A stretch of DNA of 64,000 nucleotides, from contig CAWJPW010000011.1 in the NCBI GenBank assembly GCA_963844845.1, forward strand, positions 620,001-684,000. The letters run 5' to 3'. The DNA comes from CAWJPW01 sp963844845 (lineage in GTDB: Bacteria; Acidobacteriota; Thermoanaerobaculia; Thermoanaerobaculales; Sulfomarinibacteraceae). The stretch's first letter is position 1, and the number at the start of each line of letters is the position of its first letter. Both the position numbers and the translations under genes were made by a program. This document shows, piece after piece, positions 16,473-25,580 of the stretch. The notes beneath the pieces are model-generated. The model did not search any database. It was not told the DNA's origin and was given only the letters and a program-made list of their open reading frames with translations.

Positions 16473-17651
16473 CGGCCGTTGAATGCCGTGCTCGCGGAGC
16501 TTGCGCCACAGCGTCACCCGCGACATGCCGAGCCGGTCGGCGGCCTCCTGCATGCGCCAGCCATGCCGCTCGAGCACCTCGCAAAGGACCCTCGCCTCGA
16601 GCGACTCCAGCGGGTTGGCGCTCCCCAGGATGTCGTCCACCAAGCCGTTGTCGGCGGGGGGCTCGGGCAGGTGCTCCTCCCGGAGCTCACCGTCGGCCAC
16701 CGCCACCGCCGCGGTGAGGATCTCTGCGAGACGCGCCAGCCCGAGCTCGAGCGCTTGCTGACATAGCCGTGCCGAGGCGCCGGGAGCGAGTCCCAACCCT
16801 GGGGCCAGTTCATCCACCCAGGCGGCAACCATGAACGGCAGATCGGCAATGCGCTGGTCCGGGGTGGGGAGCTCGAGCTCCTGCCAGTGCGGGGACACCT
16901 CCGGGGGCCGCACCCGCGCGCCCACCACCACTCGCCATCCCTGCACCACCGGAACCGCCGTCGGCTCATCCACGTCCTCGGCATCGACGTAGAGTGTCCC
17001 AGGCGGCCACCCGAGGGCGTCGGACGTCTCTCCTCTCTGCCGGTGGAAGAGCTCGTCTCCGAGACCGCCGAGGCGATGCACTGCGCGGGCCACGTCGGCA
17101 CAGGCGGGCGCCGCCCCTATCAGCAGGATTGGATCTCGCATGCGTGCCAGCTCGCCCGCCCGCCGGCGCAACGACTGAGCGAGATCGCTAGCCCCGGCCA
17201 GGTAGAAACCGAGAGAGGGCAGGGTCGGCCGCAGCACCTCGACCGCACCGAGGAAGTCGCCGGCGGCGTCGCGCAGCGGCACGATGGTCACGTTGAGATG
17301 CACCGGCTTCCCGGCCTTGGTCAGGTATACGGCGGTGAAGTCGCGCACGGTCTCGAGATCGTGCTCCAGGGCGAAGGTGAGCGGGCAGGCACACTCGCAG
17401 TCAACCCCGCGGGTGGTAAGGCGGCACCGAGAGCCCAGGACCTCATCCTCCTCGTAGCCCAGGAGGAGACGCGCAGGATCGTTGACGAAGCGAAGCGTCC
17501 GCTCTCGGTCCATGACGATGACCGCATCTCGCAACTGGTCGAGAACAAGCGGCCACGATGTGCCGAGAATGCGTGTCAGTTCCGGGGACTGCTTCACGCT
17601 CCCAGGAACAGGCGTCCGCGCCCATCCCATTCCGGGAGGGCAGCAGCTCAC
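16461..17651 (-). CDS. PAS-containing, NtrC-like regulator with a degenerate AAA+ domain and Fis-type HTH
   Basis: 396 residues. Residues ~30-145 form a PAS domain (LDQLRDAVIVMDRERTLRFV, then CRLTTRGVDCECACPL with extra Cys residues). Residues ~165-320 align with the sigma-54 activator AAA+ domain, but the P-loop GESGTGK is replaced by GAAPACA, the GAFTGA loop by GETSDAL (in ELFHRQRGETSDALG) and the Walker B Glu is lost (GTLYVDAEDV). The C-terminus is an intact Fis-type HTH (QEAADRLGMSRVTLWRKLREHGI). It probably binds DNA but should neither hydrolyse ATP nor contact sigma-54, so it may act as a redox- or ligand-sensing repressor or competitor. The same region encodes a truncated receiver on the other strand. 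Confidence 0.75.
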   Translation of the reverse strand: MSCCPPGMGWARTPVPGSVKQSPELTRILGTSWPLVLDQLRDAVIVMDRERTLRFVNDPARLLLGYEEDEVLGSRCRLTTRGVDCECACPLTFALEHDLETVRDFTAVYLTKAGKPVHLNVTIVPLRDAAGDFLGAVEVLRPTLPSLGFYLAGASDLAQSLRRRAGELARMRDPILLIGAAPACADVARAVHRLGGLGDELFHRQRGETSDALGWPPGTLYVDAEDVDEPTAVPVVQGWRVVVGARVRPPEVSPHWQELELPTPDQRIADLPFMVAAWVDELAPGLGLAPGASARLCQQALELGLARLAEILTAAVAVADGELREEHLPEPPADNGLVDDILGSANPLESLEARVLCEVLERHGWRMQEAADRLGMSRVTLWRKLREHGIQRPAAD

Positions 17652-17821
17652 CTGGTGGGGTCAACCGCGGGGCGATGCCGGCGGGAGCTGTCGCCACTCG
17701 GTCCGCCGGACGTCCCCGTGGCACGCGAAGGGCACAGAGTTCGGCCGTGGTGCTCCACGGCAGGTGTGAGGTTCTGGGGGGTTCTTCGTGCTTTCCGCTT
17801 TACTCTCCGCTCTTCGTTCTC

Positions 17822-17827
17822 TACCCT
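17822..17827 (+). promoter_or_regulatory. -10 element of the NUDIX gene (leaderless)
   Basis: TACCCT with 7 bases to the ATG at 17835 and no Shine-Dalgarno; the pyrimidine-rich region upstream cannot act as one. Predicted transcription start is at or next to the start codon. Confidence 0.4.
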
Positions 17828-17834
17828 TCTCAAC

Positions 17835-18230
17835 ATGCTGAGTACCCCGCTCCTCACGGTCGACGCCGTCATCTTCGACCCAGCGCGCGGCGTGGTACTG
17901 GTCCGGCGTGCCAATCCACCGTTCGCCGGCTGCTGGGCGCTTCCCGGCGGCTTCGTTGAGGTGGGCGAAACCTGCGACCTCGCTTGCGCTCGAGAGGCCG
18001 CGGAGGAGACTGGCCTCGAGGTCGAGATCATCAGCCTGGTGGGGGTCTTCTCAAACCCGCAGCGGGACCCACGGGGTCACACGGTCTCAGCGGTCTACCT
18101 CTGCCACCCGGTGGGAGGACGGCTGGCGGCGGCCAGCGACGCCGCGGACGCCCGCTGGTTCGCCGAGCTCACGGCGGTGGACCTCGCCTTCGACCACCGT
18201 GAGATCCTCGCCGCTCTCCACCTCGGGTAG
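17835..18230 (+). CDS. NUDIX hydrolase
   Basis: 131 residues. Full NUDIX box: GFVEVGE, seven residues, REAAEETGL. N-terminal beta strands (TVDAVIFDPARGVVLVRRAN, then WALPGGF) fit the ADP-ribose/NADH pyrophosphatase type. Such enzymes hydrolyse nucleoside diphosphates linked to other groups. The ATG at 17835 is chosen because it begins exactly at the domain and a -10-like box lies 7 bases upstream; the frame is open far upstream only as antisense of the previous gene. Substrate unknown. Confidence 0.85.
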   Translation: MLSTPLLTVDAVIFDPARGVVLVRRANPPFAGCWALPGGFVEVGETCDLACAREAAEETGLEVEIISLVGVFSNPQRDPRGHTVSAVYLCHPVGGRLAAASDAADARWFAELTAVDLAFDHREILAALHLG

Positions 18231-18625
18231 CCCGCGTCTCTCGCCAGTGTCGTGCTCCGACCGCACATCCACCGGCCAGGGCGGTGCTTCCGGCGGCGGG
18301 AGCATTCGCTGGGCAGCCTGCATATCTCACCAGTGTTCGTCGCGACACCGCGAAGACGCCAGTTAGGGTGGCGATTCGACCGAGGTGTCGCTGAGGCGTG
18401 CTTGCGGCACGTCGCAGGCGGCGCCAAGGGGAGAAGCGCCGCGGTGGCTGATGTTTCTGCGGTCGCAACAGAATTCTGGCGAGATATGCGGGCTCGCACC
18501 GTTGCGCCTCCGGCGCCACCCCGGACGAATCACGGCCTTGCCAGGCAGCTCTGTCTCGCGACGAAGCCTGGAGATTCACGCGAGCTAGTGTCCAACGCCC
18601 GCACGGGATTCTGCGGCACCCGGTC
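18231..18625. other. 395-bp stretch without a gene, containing a diverged inverted-repeat element
   Basis: No credible coding sequence on either strand. It contains a pair of inverted sequences about 45 bases long (18319-18361 and 18446-18489) that share GCATATCTC-[A/G]-CCAG and a following GACACCGCGAAGA / GACCGCAGAAA block, so it is probably a decayed non-autonomous mobile element. At 18585-18593 lies CTAGTGTCC, identical to the tip of the MITE-like element at the right end of the window. An 8-bp inverted repeat GCGACACC/GGTGTCGC lies inside. Confidence 0.5.
18319..18489. mobile_element. Possible decayed MITE (inverted-repeat element)
   Basis: Ends are imperfect inverted repeats of about 45 bp (roughly 70-75% by eye, with small gaps), core GCATATCTC-R-CCAG. 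About 85 bp lie between them; no transposase. No target-site duplication could be assigned with confidence. Confidence 0.4.
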
Positions 18626-18841
18626 CTATGGTTCGATCTCGAGGCCGGGCTCACGCTCCGGCTCGGCCTCGGCAAACAGCAGGGCGCTGTGTTGAATCGG
18701 CGCAAACACCACGTGCCGTTGACCCTTCACCTGCACCTCGAGGTGGTAGTAGCCGTCGCCGGTGATGGCCACCAGGGTCGCGGGGGTACCCTTGGCGTCG
18801 AGCAGCGGACAGTAGACGGACACCTTCCCGGGAATCTCCAT
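18626..18841 (-). CDS. Small hypothetical protein
   Basis: 71 residues, predicted beta-rich in the first 50 (PGKVSVYCPLLDAKGTPATLVAITGDGYYHLEVQV) with an acidic C-terminal tail. The ATG has a good GAAAGGAG ribosome-binding site. It lies 28 bases after the NtrC-type regulator on the same strand and is probably the last gene of the pcnB operon. No family recognised. Could be a small OB- or SH3-like protein; this is a guess from the strand pattern only. Confidence 0.6.
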   Translation of the reverse strand: MEIPGKVSVYCPLLDAKGTPATLVAITGDGYYHLEVQVKGQRHVVFAPIQHSALLFAEAEPEREPGLEIEP

Positions 18842-18869
18842 GGCGGCTCCTTTCGCTGCGGGCAGTATA

Positions 18870-20263
<1,394 letters not shown>

Positions 20264-20267
<4 letters not shown>

Positions 20268-21601
20268 GACTTCTTCCTCCGCCGCCGGCGCGGTCGCCTG
20301 CGGCTCGGTCGCCTGCTCTCCTCAGGCACGACCTCTTCCGCAGCCCGGCCCTTCTCCACGCGGGACAGCGCGTTGGCCCACGAGGTGTAACCGACCTTCG
20401 CCAAGAGGCCGGCCTCCACCGCCACGGTGTAAAGCTCCCACGCCACGCCGAAGTACTCCTGCCGAGTGAGCTTGAGCACCTGGCGCCCACGCTGTGGCGG
20501 GTCGAGCATCTTGGAAATGGCGAAGAACCCGTGGTGGAGCAGATGTGCGGCGTGGTTGGAGAGATGCAGGTGCGCCGCGGTGGGTCCCACGAGGTCGCGC
20601 AGCCTTCCCAGCAGCTCGGGATTCTCCACCCGCCCGTGCTCGTCCCGCGCCGCGTCCAACAGCGGCACGAAGACGGGTAGCAGGGTGGCGCCGATCAGGG
20701 TCGCGTCGCCGAAGCGGGCGCCTGCCTCGAGTTGGCGGTCAACCACCGGCAGCACGCGATCGAGGGCGTGGCCATTGGCCGCCGCGGCAGGGAAGATACG
20801 CTCGAGGATGCCGAAGCGCCGCCACGCGCGCACGATGCCGGCGGAGGCGCCCGAGCGCAGGCTCTCGAGGAGCTCGTAGGTGAGGCGGGCCGGCGAAGCC
20901 TCGGCGATCAGCGCGGCTCGGCTGCGAATGGCCTCGGCAAGATCGTCGGTGAGGGCGAAGCCGAGCCGCTCAGAGTACTCCAGCGCCCGCATCATGCGGA
21001 CCGGGTCCTCGACGAAGCGGCGCTCTGGCTCGCCGATGGTGCGGATCACGCCGGCCGCGAGGTCCTCGAGGCCGCCCACGTAGTCGAGCACCGAGAAGTC
21101 GGCGATGTTGTAGAAGAGGGCATTGATGGTGAAGTCTCTGCGCTGCGCATCTTCGGCGGGGGTGCCGAAGATGTTGTTCTCGTCCGTCGCCGTCTCCGAA
21201 GCGGCGTCCTGGGCCTGCTCCTCGTCCTCCCAGCGCTCGTCGTCCTGGGGCTCCTCTGGAACGTCAGGAGGCTCGACGCCGGCGCGAAAGGTGGAGACCT
21301 CGACGGTCTCCCCGGCGAACAGGACATGCACCAGACGGAACCGGCGGCCAATGATGCGCGAGTTGCGGAACAGACGGCGTACCTCCTGCGGCCGCGCGTT
21401 GGTGGCGATGTCAAAGTCCTTCGGAGTGCGGCCGAGAAGGAGGTCGCGGACACCTCCCCCGACCAGATACGCTGTGTACCCGGCCCGGTGGAGCCGATAG
21501 AGCACCTTGAGGGCGCCGGAGGAGATCCGGCTGCGGGAAACGGTGTGCTCGGCGCGGGGTAGGACCTTGGGGTCGAGGTTCTCGGTCGTAACACTGCTCA
21601 C
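20264..21601 (-). CDS. pcnB: Poly(A) polymerase / CCA-adding nucleotidyltransferase family (PcnB-like)
   Basis: 445 residues. Nucleotidyltransferase motif VGGGVRDLLLGRTPKDFDIATNA with the two catalytic Asp, then RRDFTINALFY, the YVGGLEDLAAGVIRTIG strand-helix and the R-MMRALEYSERLGF region, followed by a helical C-terminal domain. The very basic tail (about 20 residues of R, K, P) is typical of bacterial poly(A) polymerase I, which tails RNAs for decay. An acidic insertion (~35 residues rich in E, D, P) sits between the VSTFR and RRDFTIN motifs. The GTG start follows an AGGAGG 11 bases upstream. Coupled to the NtrC-type regulator gene. Confidence 0.88.
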
Positions 21602-21638
21602 AGAAAGAAAGGCCTCCTCACGGCCGCACGAACATCGT

Positions 21639-22670
21639 TCAGCCCGCGACGGCGAGCACGATCTTACCAAACTGCGCGGCCTGCTCCAGGCGGCGGTGAG
21701 CCGCCGCGCCCTGGGCGAGAGGGACGACCTCGTCCACAACCGGCCGCAGCCGCTGGCTGACCACCGCTTCATTGAGCCGCCGCCAGTCCTCACGCGAGCC
21801 CATGGTGGAGCCGAGGATCGAGAGCTGGTTCCAGAACACGAGAGGGATCTCCTCGGCGGGATCGGGACCGGAGGTGGCGCCGCAGGTGACGATGCGTCCC
21901 CCCTTCGCCGCCGCCTTGAGGGACTGGCGCCAGGTAGCCCTGCCCACCGAGTCGACGACCAGGTCCACCCCCCGCTTGGCCGTCCGCCGCCGCACCTCAC
22001 GCGCCACCTCGTCTCCGGCGGGGAGAAGCTCATCGGCCCCCAGCTCCCCGGCCCGCCGCAGCTTTTCCTCCGAGCGAGAGGTCACGAAGACCCTCGCGCC
22101 CACGCCCTTGGCGAGTTGCAGGCAGGCCAGCGAGACGCCACCGCCGATGCCATGGATCAGTACGCTCTCGCCCGGCGCCAGGCGGCCACGCGAAAAGAGC
22201 ATGCGCCAGGCCGTGAGGAAGGTGAGGGGAAACGCCGCCGCCTCCTCCCACGACAGGTGCTCTGGCCGTCTCGCTACACCTGCAGCGGGCACCACGACCG
22301 CCTCGGCGAAGGTACCGTCGACGTGCTCGCCGAGGAGGCGAAAATGCACGCACAGCGAGTGCTCACCCTTCAGACAGAGCTCGCAGCTACCACAGGAGAT
22401 CCCCGGATCGAAGACCACCTCGTCGCCGACGGCGACTCCCACGACGCCCGCCCCCACGGCGTCAACCAACCCGGCGCCGTCGGCGCCGCCGATGTGGGGG
22501 AGCGCCACCGGGATGCCTGGGAGGCCGCGCAGTACGAAGAGGTCGAGATGGTTCAGCGCCGCCGTTTTCAGCCGTACCCGGACCTCGCCCGCGCCGGGCT
22601 CCGGCACGGGACGCTCGCCCAGGCGGAGCTGGTCGATGTCACCGTGGGTTTCGAAGTAGAGGGCCTTCAT
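21639..22670 (-). CDS. Zinc-binding alcohol dehydrogenase-like protein
   Basis: 343 residues, MDR superfamily with a structural-zinc Cys cluster (CGSCELCLKGEHSLC) and the Rossmann motif VLIHGIGGGVSLACLQLA. The catalytic-zinc Cys of classical ADH is replaced (AALNHLDLFVLRG), which places it in the group of mixed alcohol dehydrogenase/quinone reductase-like enzymes. The start is the ATG at 22670 because GGAGG lies 5 bases before it; an ATG 12 bases upstream is not positioned for that site. Lies 37 bases before pcnB on the same strand. Substrate unknown. Confidence 0.83.
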   Translation of the reverse strand: MKALYFETHGDIDQLRLGERPVPEPGAGEVRVRLKTAALNHLDLFVLRGLPGIPVALPHIGGADGAGLVDAVGAGVVGVAVGDEVVFDPGISCGSCELCLKGEHSLCVHFRLLGEHVDGTFAEAVVVPAAGVARRPEHLSWEEAAAFPLTFLTAWRMLFSRGRLAPGESVLIHGIGGGVSLACLQLAKGVGARVFVTSRSEEKLRRAGELGADELLPAGDEVAREVRRRTAKRGVDLVVDSVGRATWRQSLKAAAKGGRIVTCGATSGPDPAEEIPLVFWNQLSILGSTMGSREDWRRLNEAVVSQRLRPVVDEVVPLAQGAAAHRRLEQAAQFGKIVLAVAG

Positions 22671-22694
22671 CGCGTCCTCCAAAGCCCAGACACC

Positions 22695-22718
22695 GACACC
22701 CCGCCGCAGCGGGGTGTC
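22695..22718 (-). terminator. Terminator-like hairpin after the Ig-repeat gene
   Basis: Perfect 10-bp stem (GACACCCCGC / GCGGGGTGTC) with a 4-base loop, 23 bases after the stop of the secreted protein gene and before the dehydrogenase start. No strong T-tract. Confidence 0.5.
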
Positions 22719-22740
22719 GAGTCGTTGTTGGTATCGAGCG

Positions 22741-24393
22741 CTAGTGGACGACGGCTGTGGGCGCCCCCTCGGCGTGGCTGATCACCGCTGCCTGCGGCTG
22801 CGTGACATTGCCGCGGTTCAGGTTGTCCACCACGAACGGCCGCTGTACGAAAGCCGTCCGCCCACCCCAGTAGTCCTCCGAGATGGCCACGAGCTGATGC
22901 TCGCCGTCCGACAGGAGCGAGGTGTCGAGGTCGAACTCCCAGCCGGCCATTCCGGCGAGGGTGTGCGAGTACCACGGGAAGTAGCCGATGACCTCAGGGC
23001 TTGGGAGTCCGGATAGGGCTGATCCCATGTAATCCCCGTCGACCCAGATCTCGACGCCGTCGTTCGGGATACGCTCATAGTCCAGAACCCAGCCCTTCAC
23101 CGTGAACACATCCTGGATGCGCTCCATGTTCTCCGGGGCATCGATGTCACCCCAGGCGGGCCGATCCGGATCGTCGTCGCAGTCGAAGATCACGGGAATC
23201 GTGGCGAGATCGGCGATGTGCCCGTTCACGTCGCTGGCGCGAACCGTGAGGTAGTGCAGCCCCTGGTGGTAGAAGTGGTTGAGGATGAGGTCGGCCACGT
23301 CCACCACGAAGCTGAATCCCGAGTGCTTGGCGTTGGGGACATCGGAGAAGCGCTTGAAGATGTCCTCGCGAAGCAGGCCATAGCAGTTCACATCCATCTG
23401 GTAGTCGTTGTACCACCAGCAGTTGGGGAGCGTGGTCCGCTGCAGGACCGTGCCGTTGATGAGGAGCTCGACCCACTTGATACCGTCATCGGCATCCAGT
23501 GCCCAGCCGGAGATGAGCTCAACCGACCGCACGTCCTGGTAGGGCGGGGCAGACGGTCCGTTGGGATCCGCACACCCGAGCCCCAACATCGTGTGATCCG
23601 GCGGCGGGTAATCGATCTCACCGAACGGCACCAGGTTCGACCAGTTGTTGAAGACCTGGACCTGGCGGCGACCAATCACCCGCGACATTCCCTGGGTGTC
23701 CCACAGGCGCACCGCAACCGTGTGCACGCCGTTGGTGAGACGCGAGGTGTTGAGGTTGTACAGGAAGCCCGAGTACTCGGCGCCGGCCACCGCGGGAAAG
23801 CGGTTGTGGATGTCGGGACGGTGCACACCATAGATGGCACCCGAGTAGGTGAGGCCGTCGACCTCCACCTCGACCATGTCGATGCCGTCGTCGTCCAGGC
23901 CCCAGCCCATGATCGGGAAGACGCCGTTCATCGGCTGATTCTCGCCCGGATACTCGAGCTCACCGAAGGGCGCCTGGTTGATCGTCGAATCGGTTGTCAC
24001 CGAGCGGTTGCCGAAGTCCTCGGTGGTGGAGTCGCTGAACGTGACGCGGAGGAACAGAGAATGCACACCGTCGGTGATCGCGTCCGCGTCGAACGAGGTG
24101 CGGAACCCCGGCTTCTCGTTGGGCGTGCCGGCATACCATGGGTAGGCCTGGATCACGTCCCACCGCGCGATGTTGAGGTCGGCGCTGGCAACGTAGACAC
24201 CGTCGACGTAGAGGTCGACCCCGCTCACGCCGCGCTCGTCGAGCACCCACCCGTTGACCTGGACGAGCCCGGCCACGGTGGCGCCGTCAGCCGGCGTATC
24301 GAGGTAGAAAACCGTGTCGGCGGCTGCGCTCAACGGCAGCAGCAACGCCAACGAAATGACGAGCAGACCGGCGCTCTTCACGCGCATCGTCAT
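22741..24393 (-). CDS. Secreted protein of four tandem Ig-like repeats
   Basis: 550 residues. Signal peptide (LLVISLALLLPLSAAADT) then four repeats of ~110-140 residues, each with a hydrophobic [V/I]-x-GW-x-LD motif (VQVNGWVLDERG, FPIMGWGLDDDG, ELISGWALDADDG, FTVKGWVLDYER), a V-x-VDG/ING strand two lines later and a closing [L/T]-x-[D/N]G-[V/E]H strand. Repeats 2-4 open with [P/A]-[F/W]-G-[E/D]-[I/L]. No catalytic motif. Likely an exported structural or adhesion protein on the cell surface. Base composition is visibly less GC-rich than the neighbours. The ATG follows GAGGAGGT, and a strong sigma-70-type promoter lies upstream. Confidence 0.8.
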   Translation of the reverse strand: MTMRVKSAGLLVISLALLLPLSAAADTVFYLDTPADGATVAGLVQVNGWVLDERGVSGVDLYVDGVYVASADLNIARWDVIQAYPWYAGTPNEKPGFRTSFDADAITDGVHSLFLRVTFSDSTTEDFGNRSVTTDSTINQAPFGELEYPGENQPMNGVFPIMGWGLDDDGIDMVEVEVDGLTYSGAIYGVHRPDIHNRFPAVAGAEYSGFLYNLNTSRLTNGVHTVAVRLWDTQGMSRVIGRRQVQVFNNWSNLVPFGEIDYPPPDHTMLGLGCADPNGPSAPPYQDVRSVELISGWALDADDGIKWVELLINGTVLQRTTLPNCWWYNDYQMDVNCYGLLREDIFKRFSDVPNAKHSGFSFVVDVADLILNHFYHQGLHYLTVRASDVNGHIADLATIPVIFDCDDDPDRPAWGDIDAPENMERIQDVFTVKGWVLDYERIPNDGVEIWVDGDYMGSALSGLPSPEVIGYFPWYSHTLAGMAGWEFDLDTSLLSDGEHQLVAISEDYWGGRTAFVQRPFVVDNLNRGNVTQPQAAVISHAEGAPTAVVH

Positions 24394-24439
24394 ACCTCCT
24401 CTGAACCACACTCCGCCCATCTGAAGTACCAGTCGCCTC

Positions 24440-24467
24440 ATGATACCACGCAGCATTGAGCGGTCAA
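24440..24467 (-). promoter_or_regulatory. Sigma-70-type promoter of the Ig-repeat gene
   Basis: TTGACC (24467-24462), 16-base spacer, TATCAT (24445-24440) on the minus strand; one of the closest matches to consensus in the window. Leader of about 40 bases with GAGGAGGT before the ATG. Confidence 0.65.
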
Positions 24468-24563
24468 ATGCAACCTGCCTCCAAAAGTGAAGATCCGGCA
24501 AACTGGAGCCCGTCAAACCGCAACTGGACGGCCAATCGGTGCGTCATTTTCCGTGAAAACCAC

Positions 24564-24593
24564 CACTCGGCGTGAGCAGCATCACGCCGAGTG
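24564..24593 (-). terminator. Rho-independent-type terminator of the deacetylase gene
   Basis: Perfect 12-bp stem (CACTCGGCGTGA / TCACGCCGAGTG) with a 6-base loop; on the minus strand it is followed by GTGGTTTTC. The stop codon of the deacetylase gene lies inside the first arm. Confidence 0.7.
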
Positions 24594-25550
24594 ACGCTCT
24601 GCGATCTGTTCGACATGTGCTCGAGCCAACCGAGCGAGCACGTCGAGGTTGAAGCCGCCCTCCATCACCGAGAGAATCCTTCCCTCGGCCCATGTGTCGG
24701 CGGCCTGGATCAGTGCCCGAGTCATGCGGGCGAAACCGGCATCGGAAACGGCCATTCCACCCATGGGGTCCTCGGCGTGTGCGCCGAAGCCGGCCGACAC
24801 CAGGATCACCGCCGGGCGCAGGCGACCACCGATCTCCTCGAGAGCCGACTCCAGGGCGCCGGCGAAGCTGTCATCGTCGGCGCCCGCCGCGAGAGGGACG
24901 TTGCGGGTGGTGCCCCGGCCGGGCCCCTCCCCCACCTCGTCGCCGGCTCCGCTGCCGGGGAAGAAGGGGTAGCGGTGAACCGAGACGAAGCCCACATCCC
25001 GTCTTCGCCAGAAGATCTGCTGGGTGCCGTTGCCGTGCTGGACGTCGATGTCGGCCACCAGCACCGGCAGGTTCCAGGCTCGGGTGATGACCTCGGCGGC
25101 CAGCGCCACGTTGTTGAAGAAGCAGAACCCGCGCGCCCGATCAGGCTCGGCGTGGTGGCCGCCTGGACGGATCGCCAGGAAGGCGCGACCCAGGCGACCG
25201 TTGACCAGGTCCAGCGCGCTCGCTACCGCCACCCCTGCCGCCGCCGTGGCGGCACGAAGGGTCCCGGCTGACACCGGGTTGTCCGGTCCGTCCAGGATGG
25301 TCGGGGCGGCGGCCGCCGCCGCCCGAAGGCGCTCGACGAGCTCCGCACTGTGGAGCCAGCGCACCACTCCCAGCACGTCGTTCTCGGACGGCACCGTGGC
25401 CGCTCGCTGCAGGGTCCAGCCATCCTCGCGGCCGGCCTCGAGCGCGTCGAGAACCACCCGGAGACGGGCCGGAGTCTCGGGATGCCCGAGGCTCGGCACG
25501 TGGGCCAGGCAGTCAGGATGGGAGCGCACGAGGACAGCGTCGCTTGTCAT
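24582..25550 (-). CDS. Histone deacetylase-like (class II/acetylpolyamine amidohydrolase) enzyme
   Basis: 322 residues with all hallmark motifs of the zinc deacetylase family: RPGGHHAEPDRARGFCFFNN (His-His, general base), DIDVQHGNGTQQIFW (Asp and His zinc ligands), HRYPFFPGSG, VSAGFGAHAEDPMGG (Asp ligand region) and a closing EGGFN. Such bacterial enzymes deacetylate acetylpolyamines, acetoin-like or protein lysine substrates; which one is unclear. The N-terminal LVRSHPDCLAHVPSLGHPE is the usual first strand. The start ATG lies only 30 bases from the divergent flippase-like gene, so both promoters overlap. Confidence 0.88.
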   Translation of the reverse strand: MTSDAVLVRSHPDCLAHVPSLGHPETPARLRVVLDALEAGREDGWTLQRAATVPSENDVLGVVRWLHSAELVERLRAAAAAAPTILDGPDNPVSAGTLRAATAAAGVAVASALDLVNGRLGRAFLAIRPGGHHAEPDRARGFCFFNNVALAAEVITRAWNLPVLVADIDVQHGNGTQQIFWRRRDVGFVSVHRYPFFPGSGAGDEVGEGPGRGTTRNVPLAAGADDDSFAGALESALEEIGGRLRPAVILVSAGFGAHAEDPMGGMAVSDAGFARMTRALIQAADTWAEGRILSVMEGGFNLDVLARLARAHVEQIAERHSA

Positions 25551-25567
25551 GGTCGCGGGCACCATAC

Positions 25568-25573
25568 TACCCT
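25568..25573 (+). promoter_or_regulatory. -10 element of the flippase-like gene (leaderless)
   Basis: TACCCT with 7 bases to the ATG at 25581 and no ribosome-binding site. It lies in the 30-base gap between two divergent start codons. Confidence 0.4.
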
Positions 25574-25580
25574 GCCAGCG

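Noticed and set aside
16464..16717. Continuation of the receiver-domain frame to 171 residues
   Set aside because: Sequence after residue ~85 is antisense of the regulator's HTH region and shows no receiver homology.
16887..17834. Long upstream extension of the NUDIX frame
   Set aside because: Antisense to the PAS-containing regulator; the domain begins at the ATG 17835.
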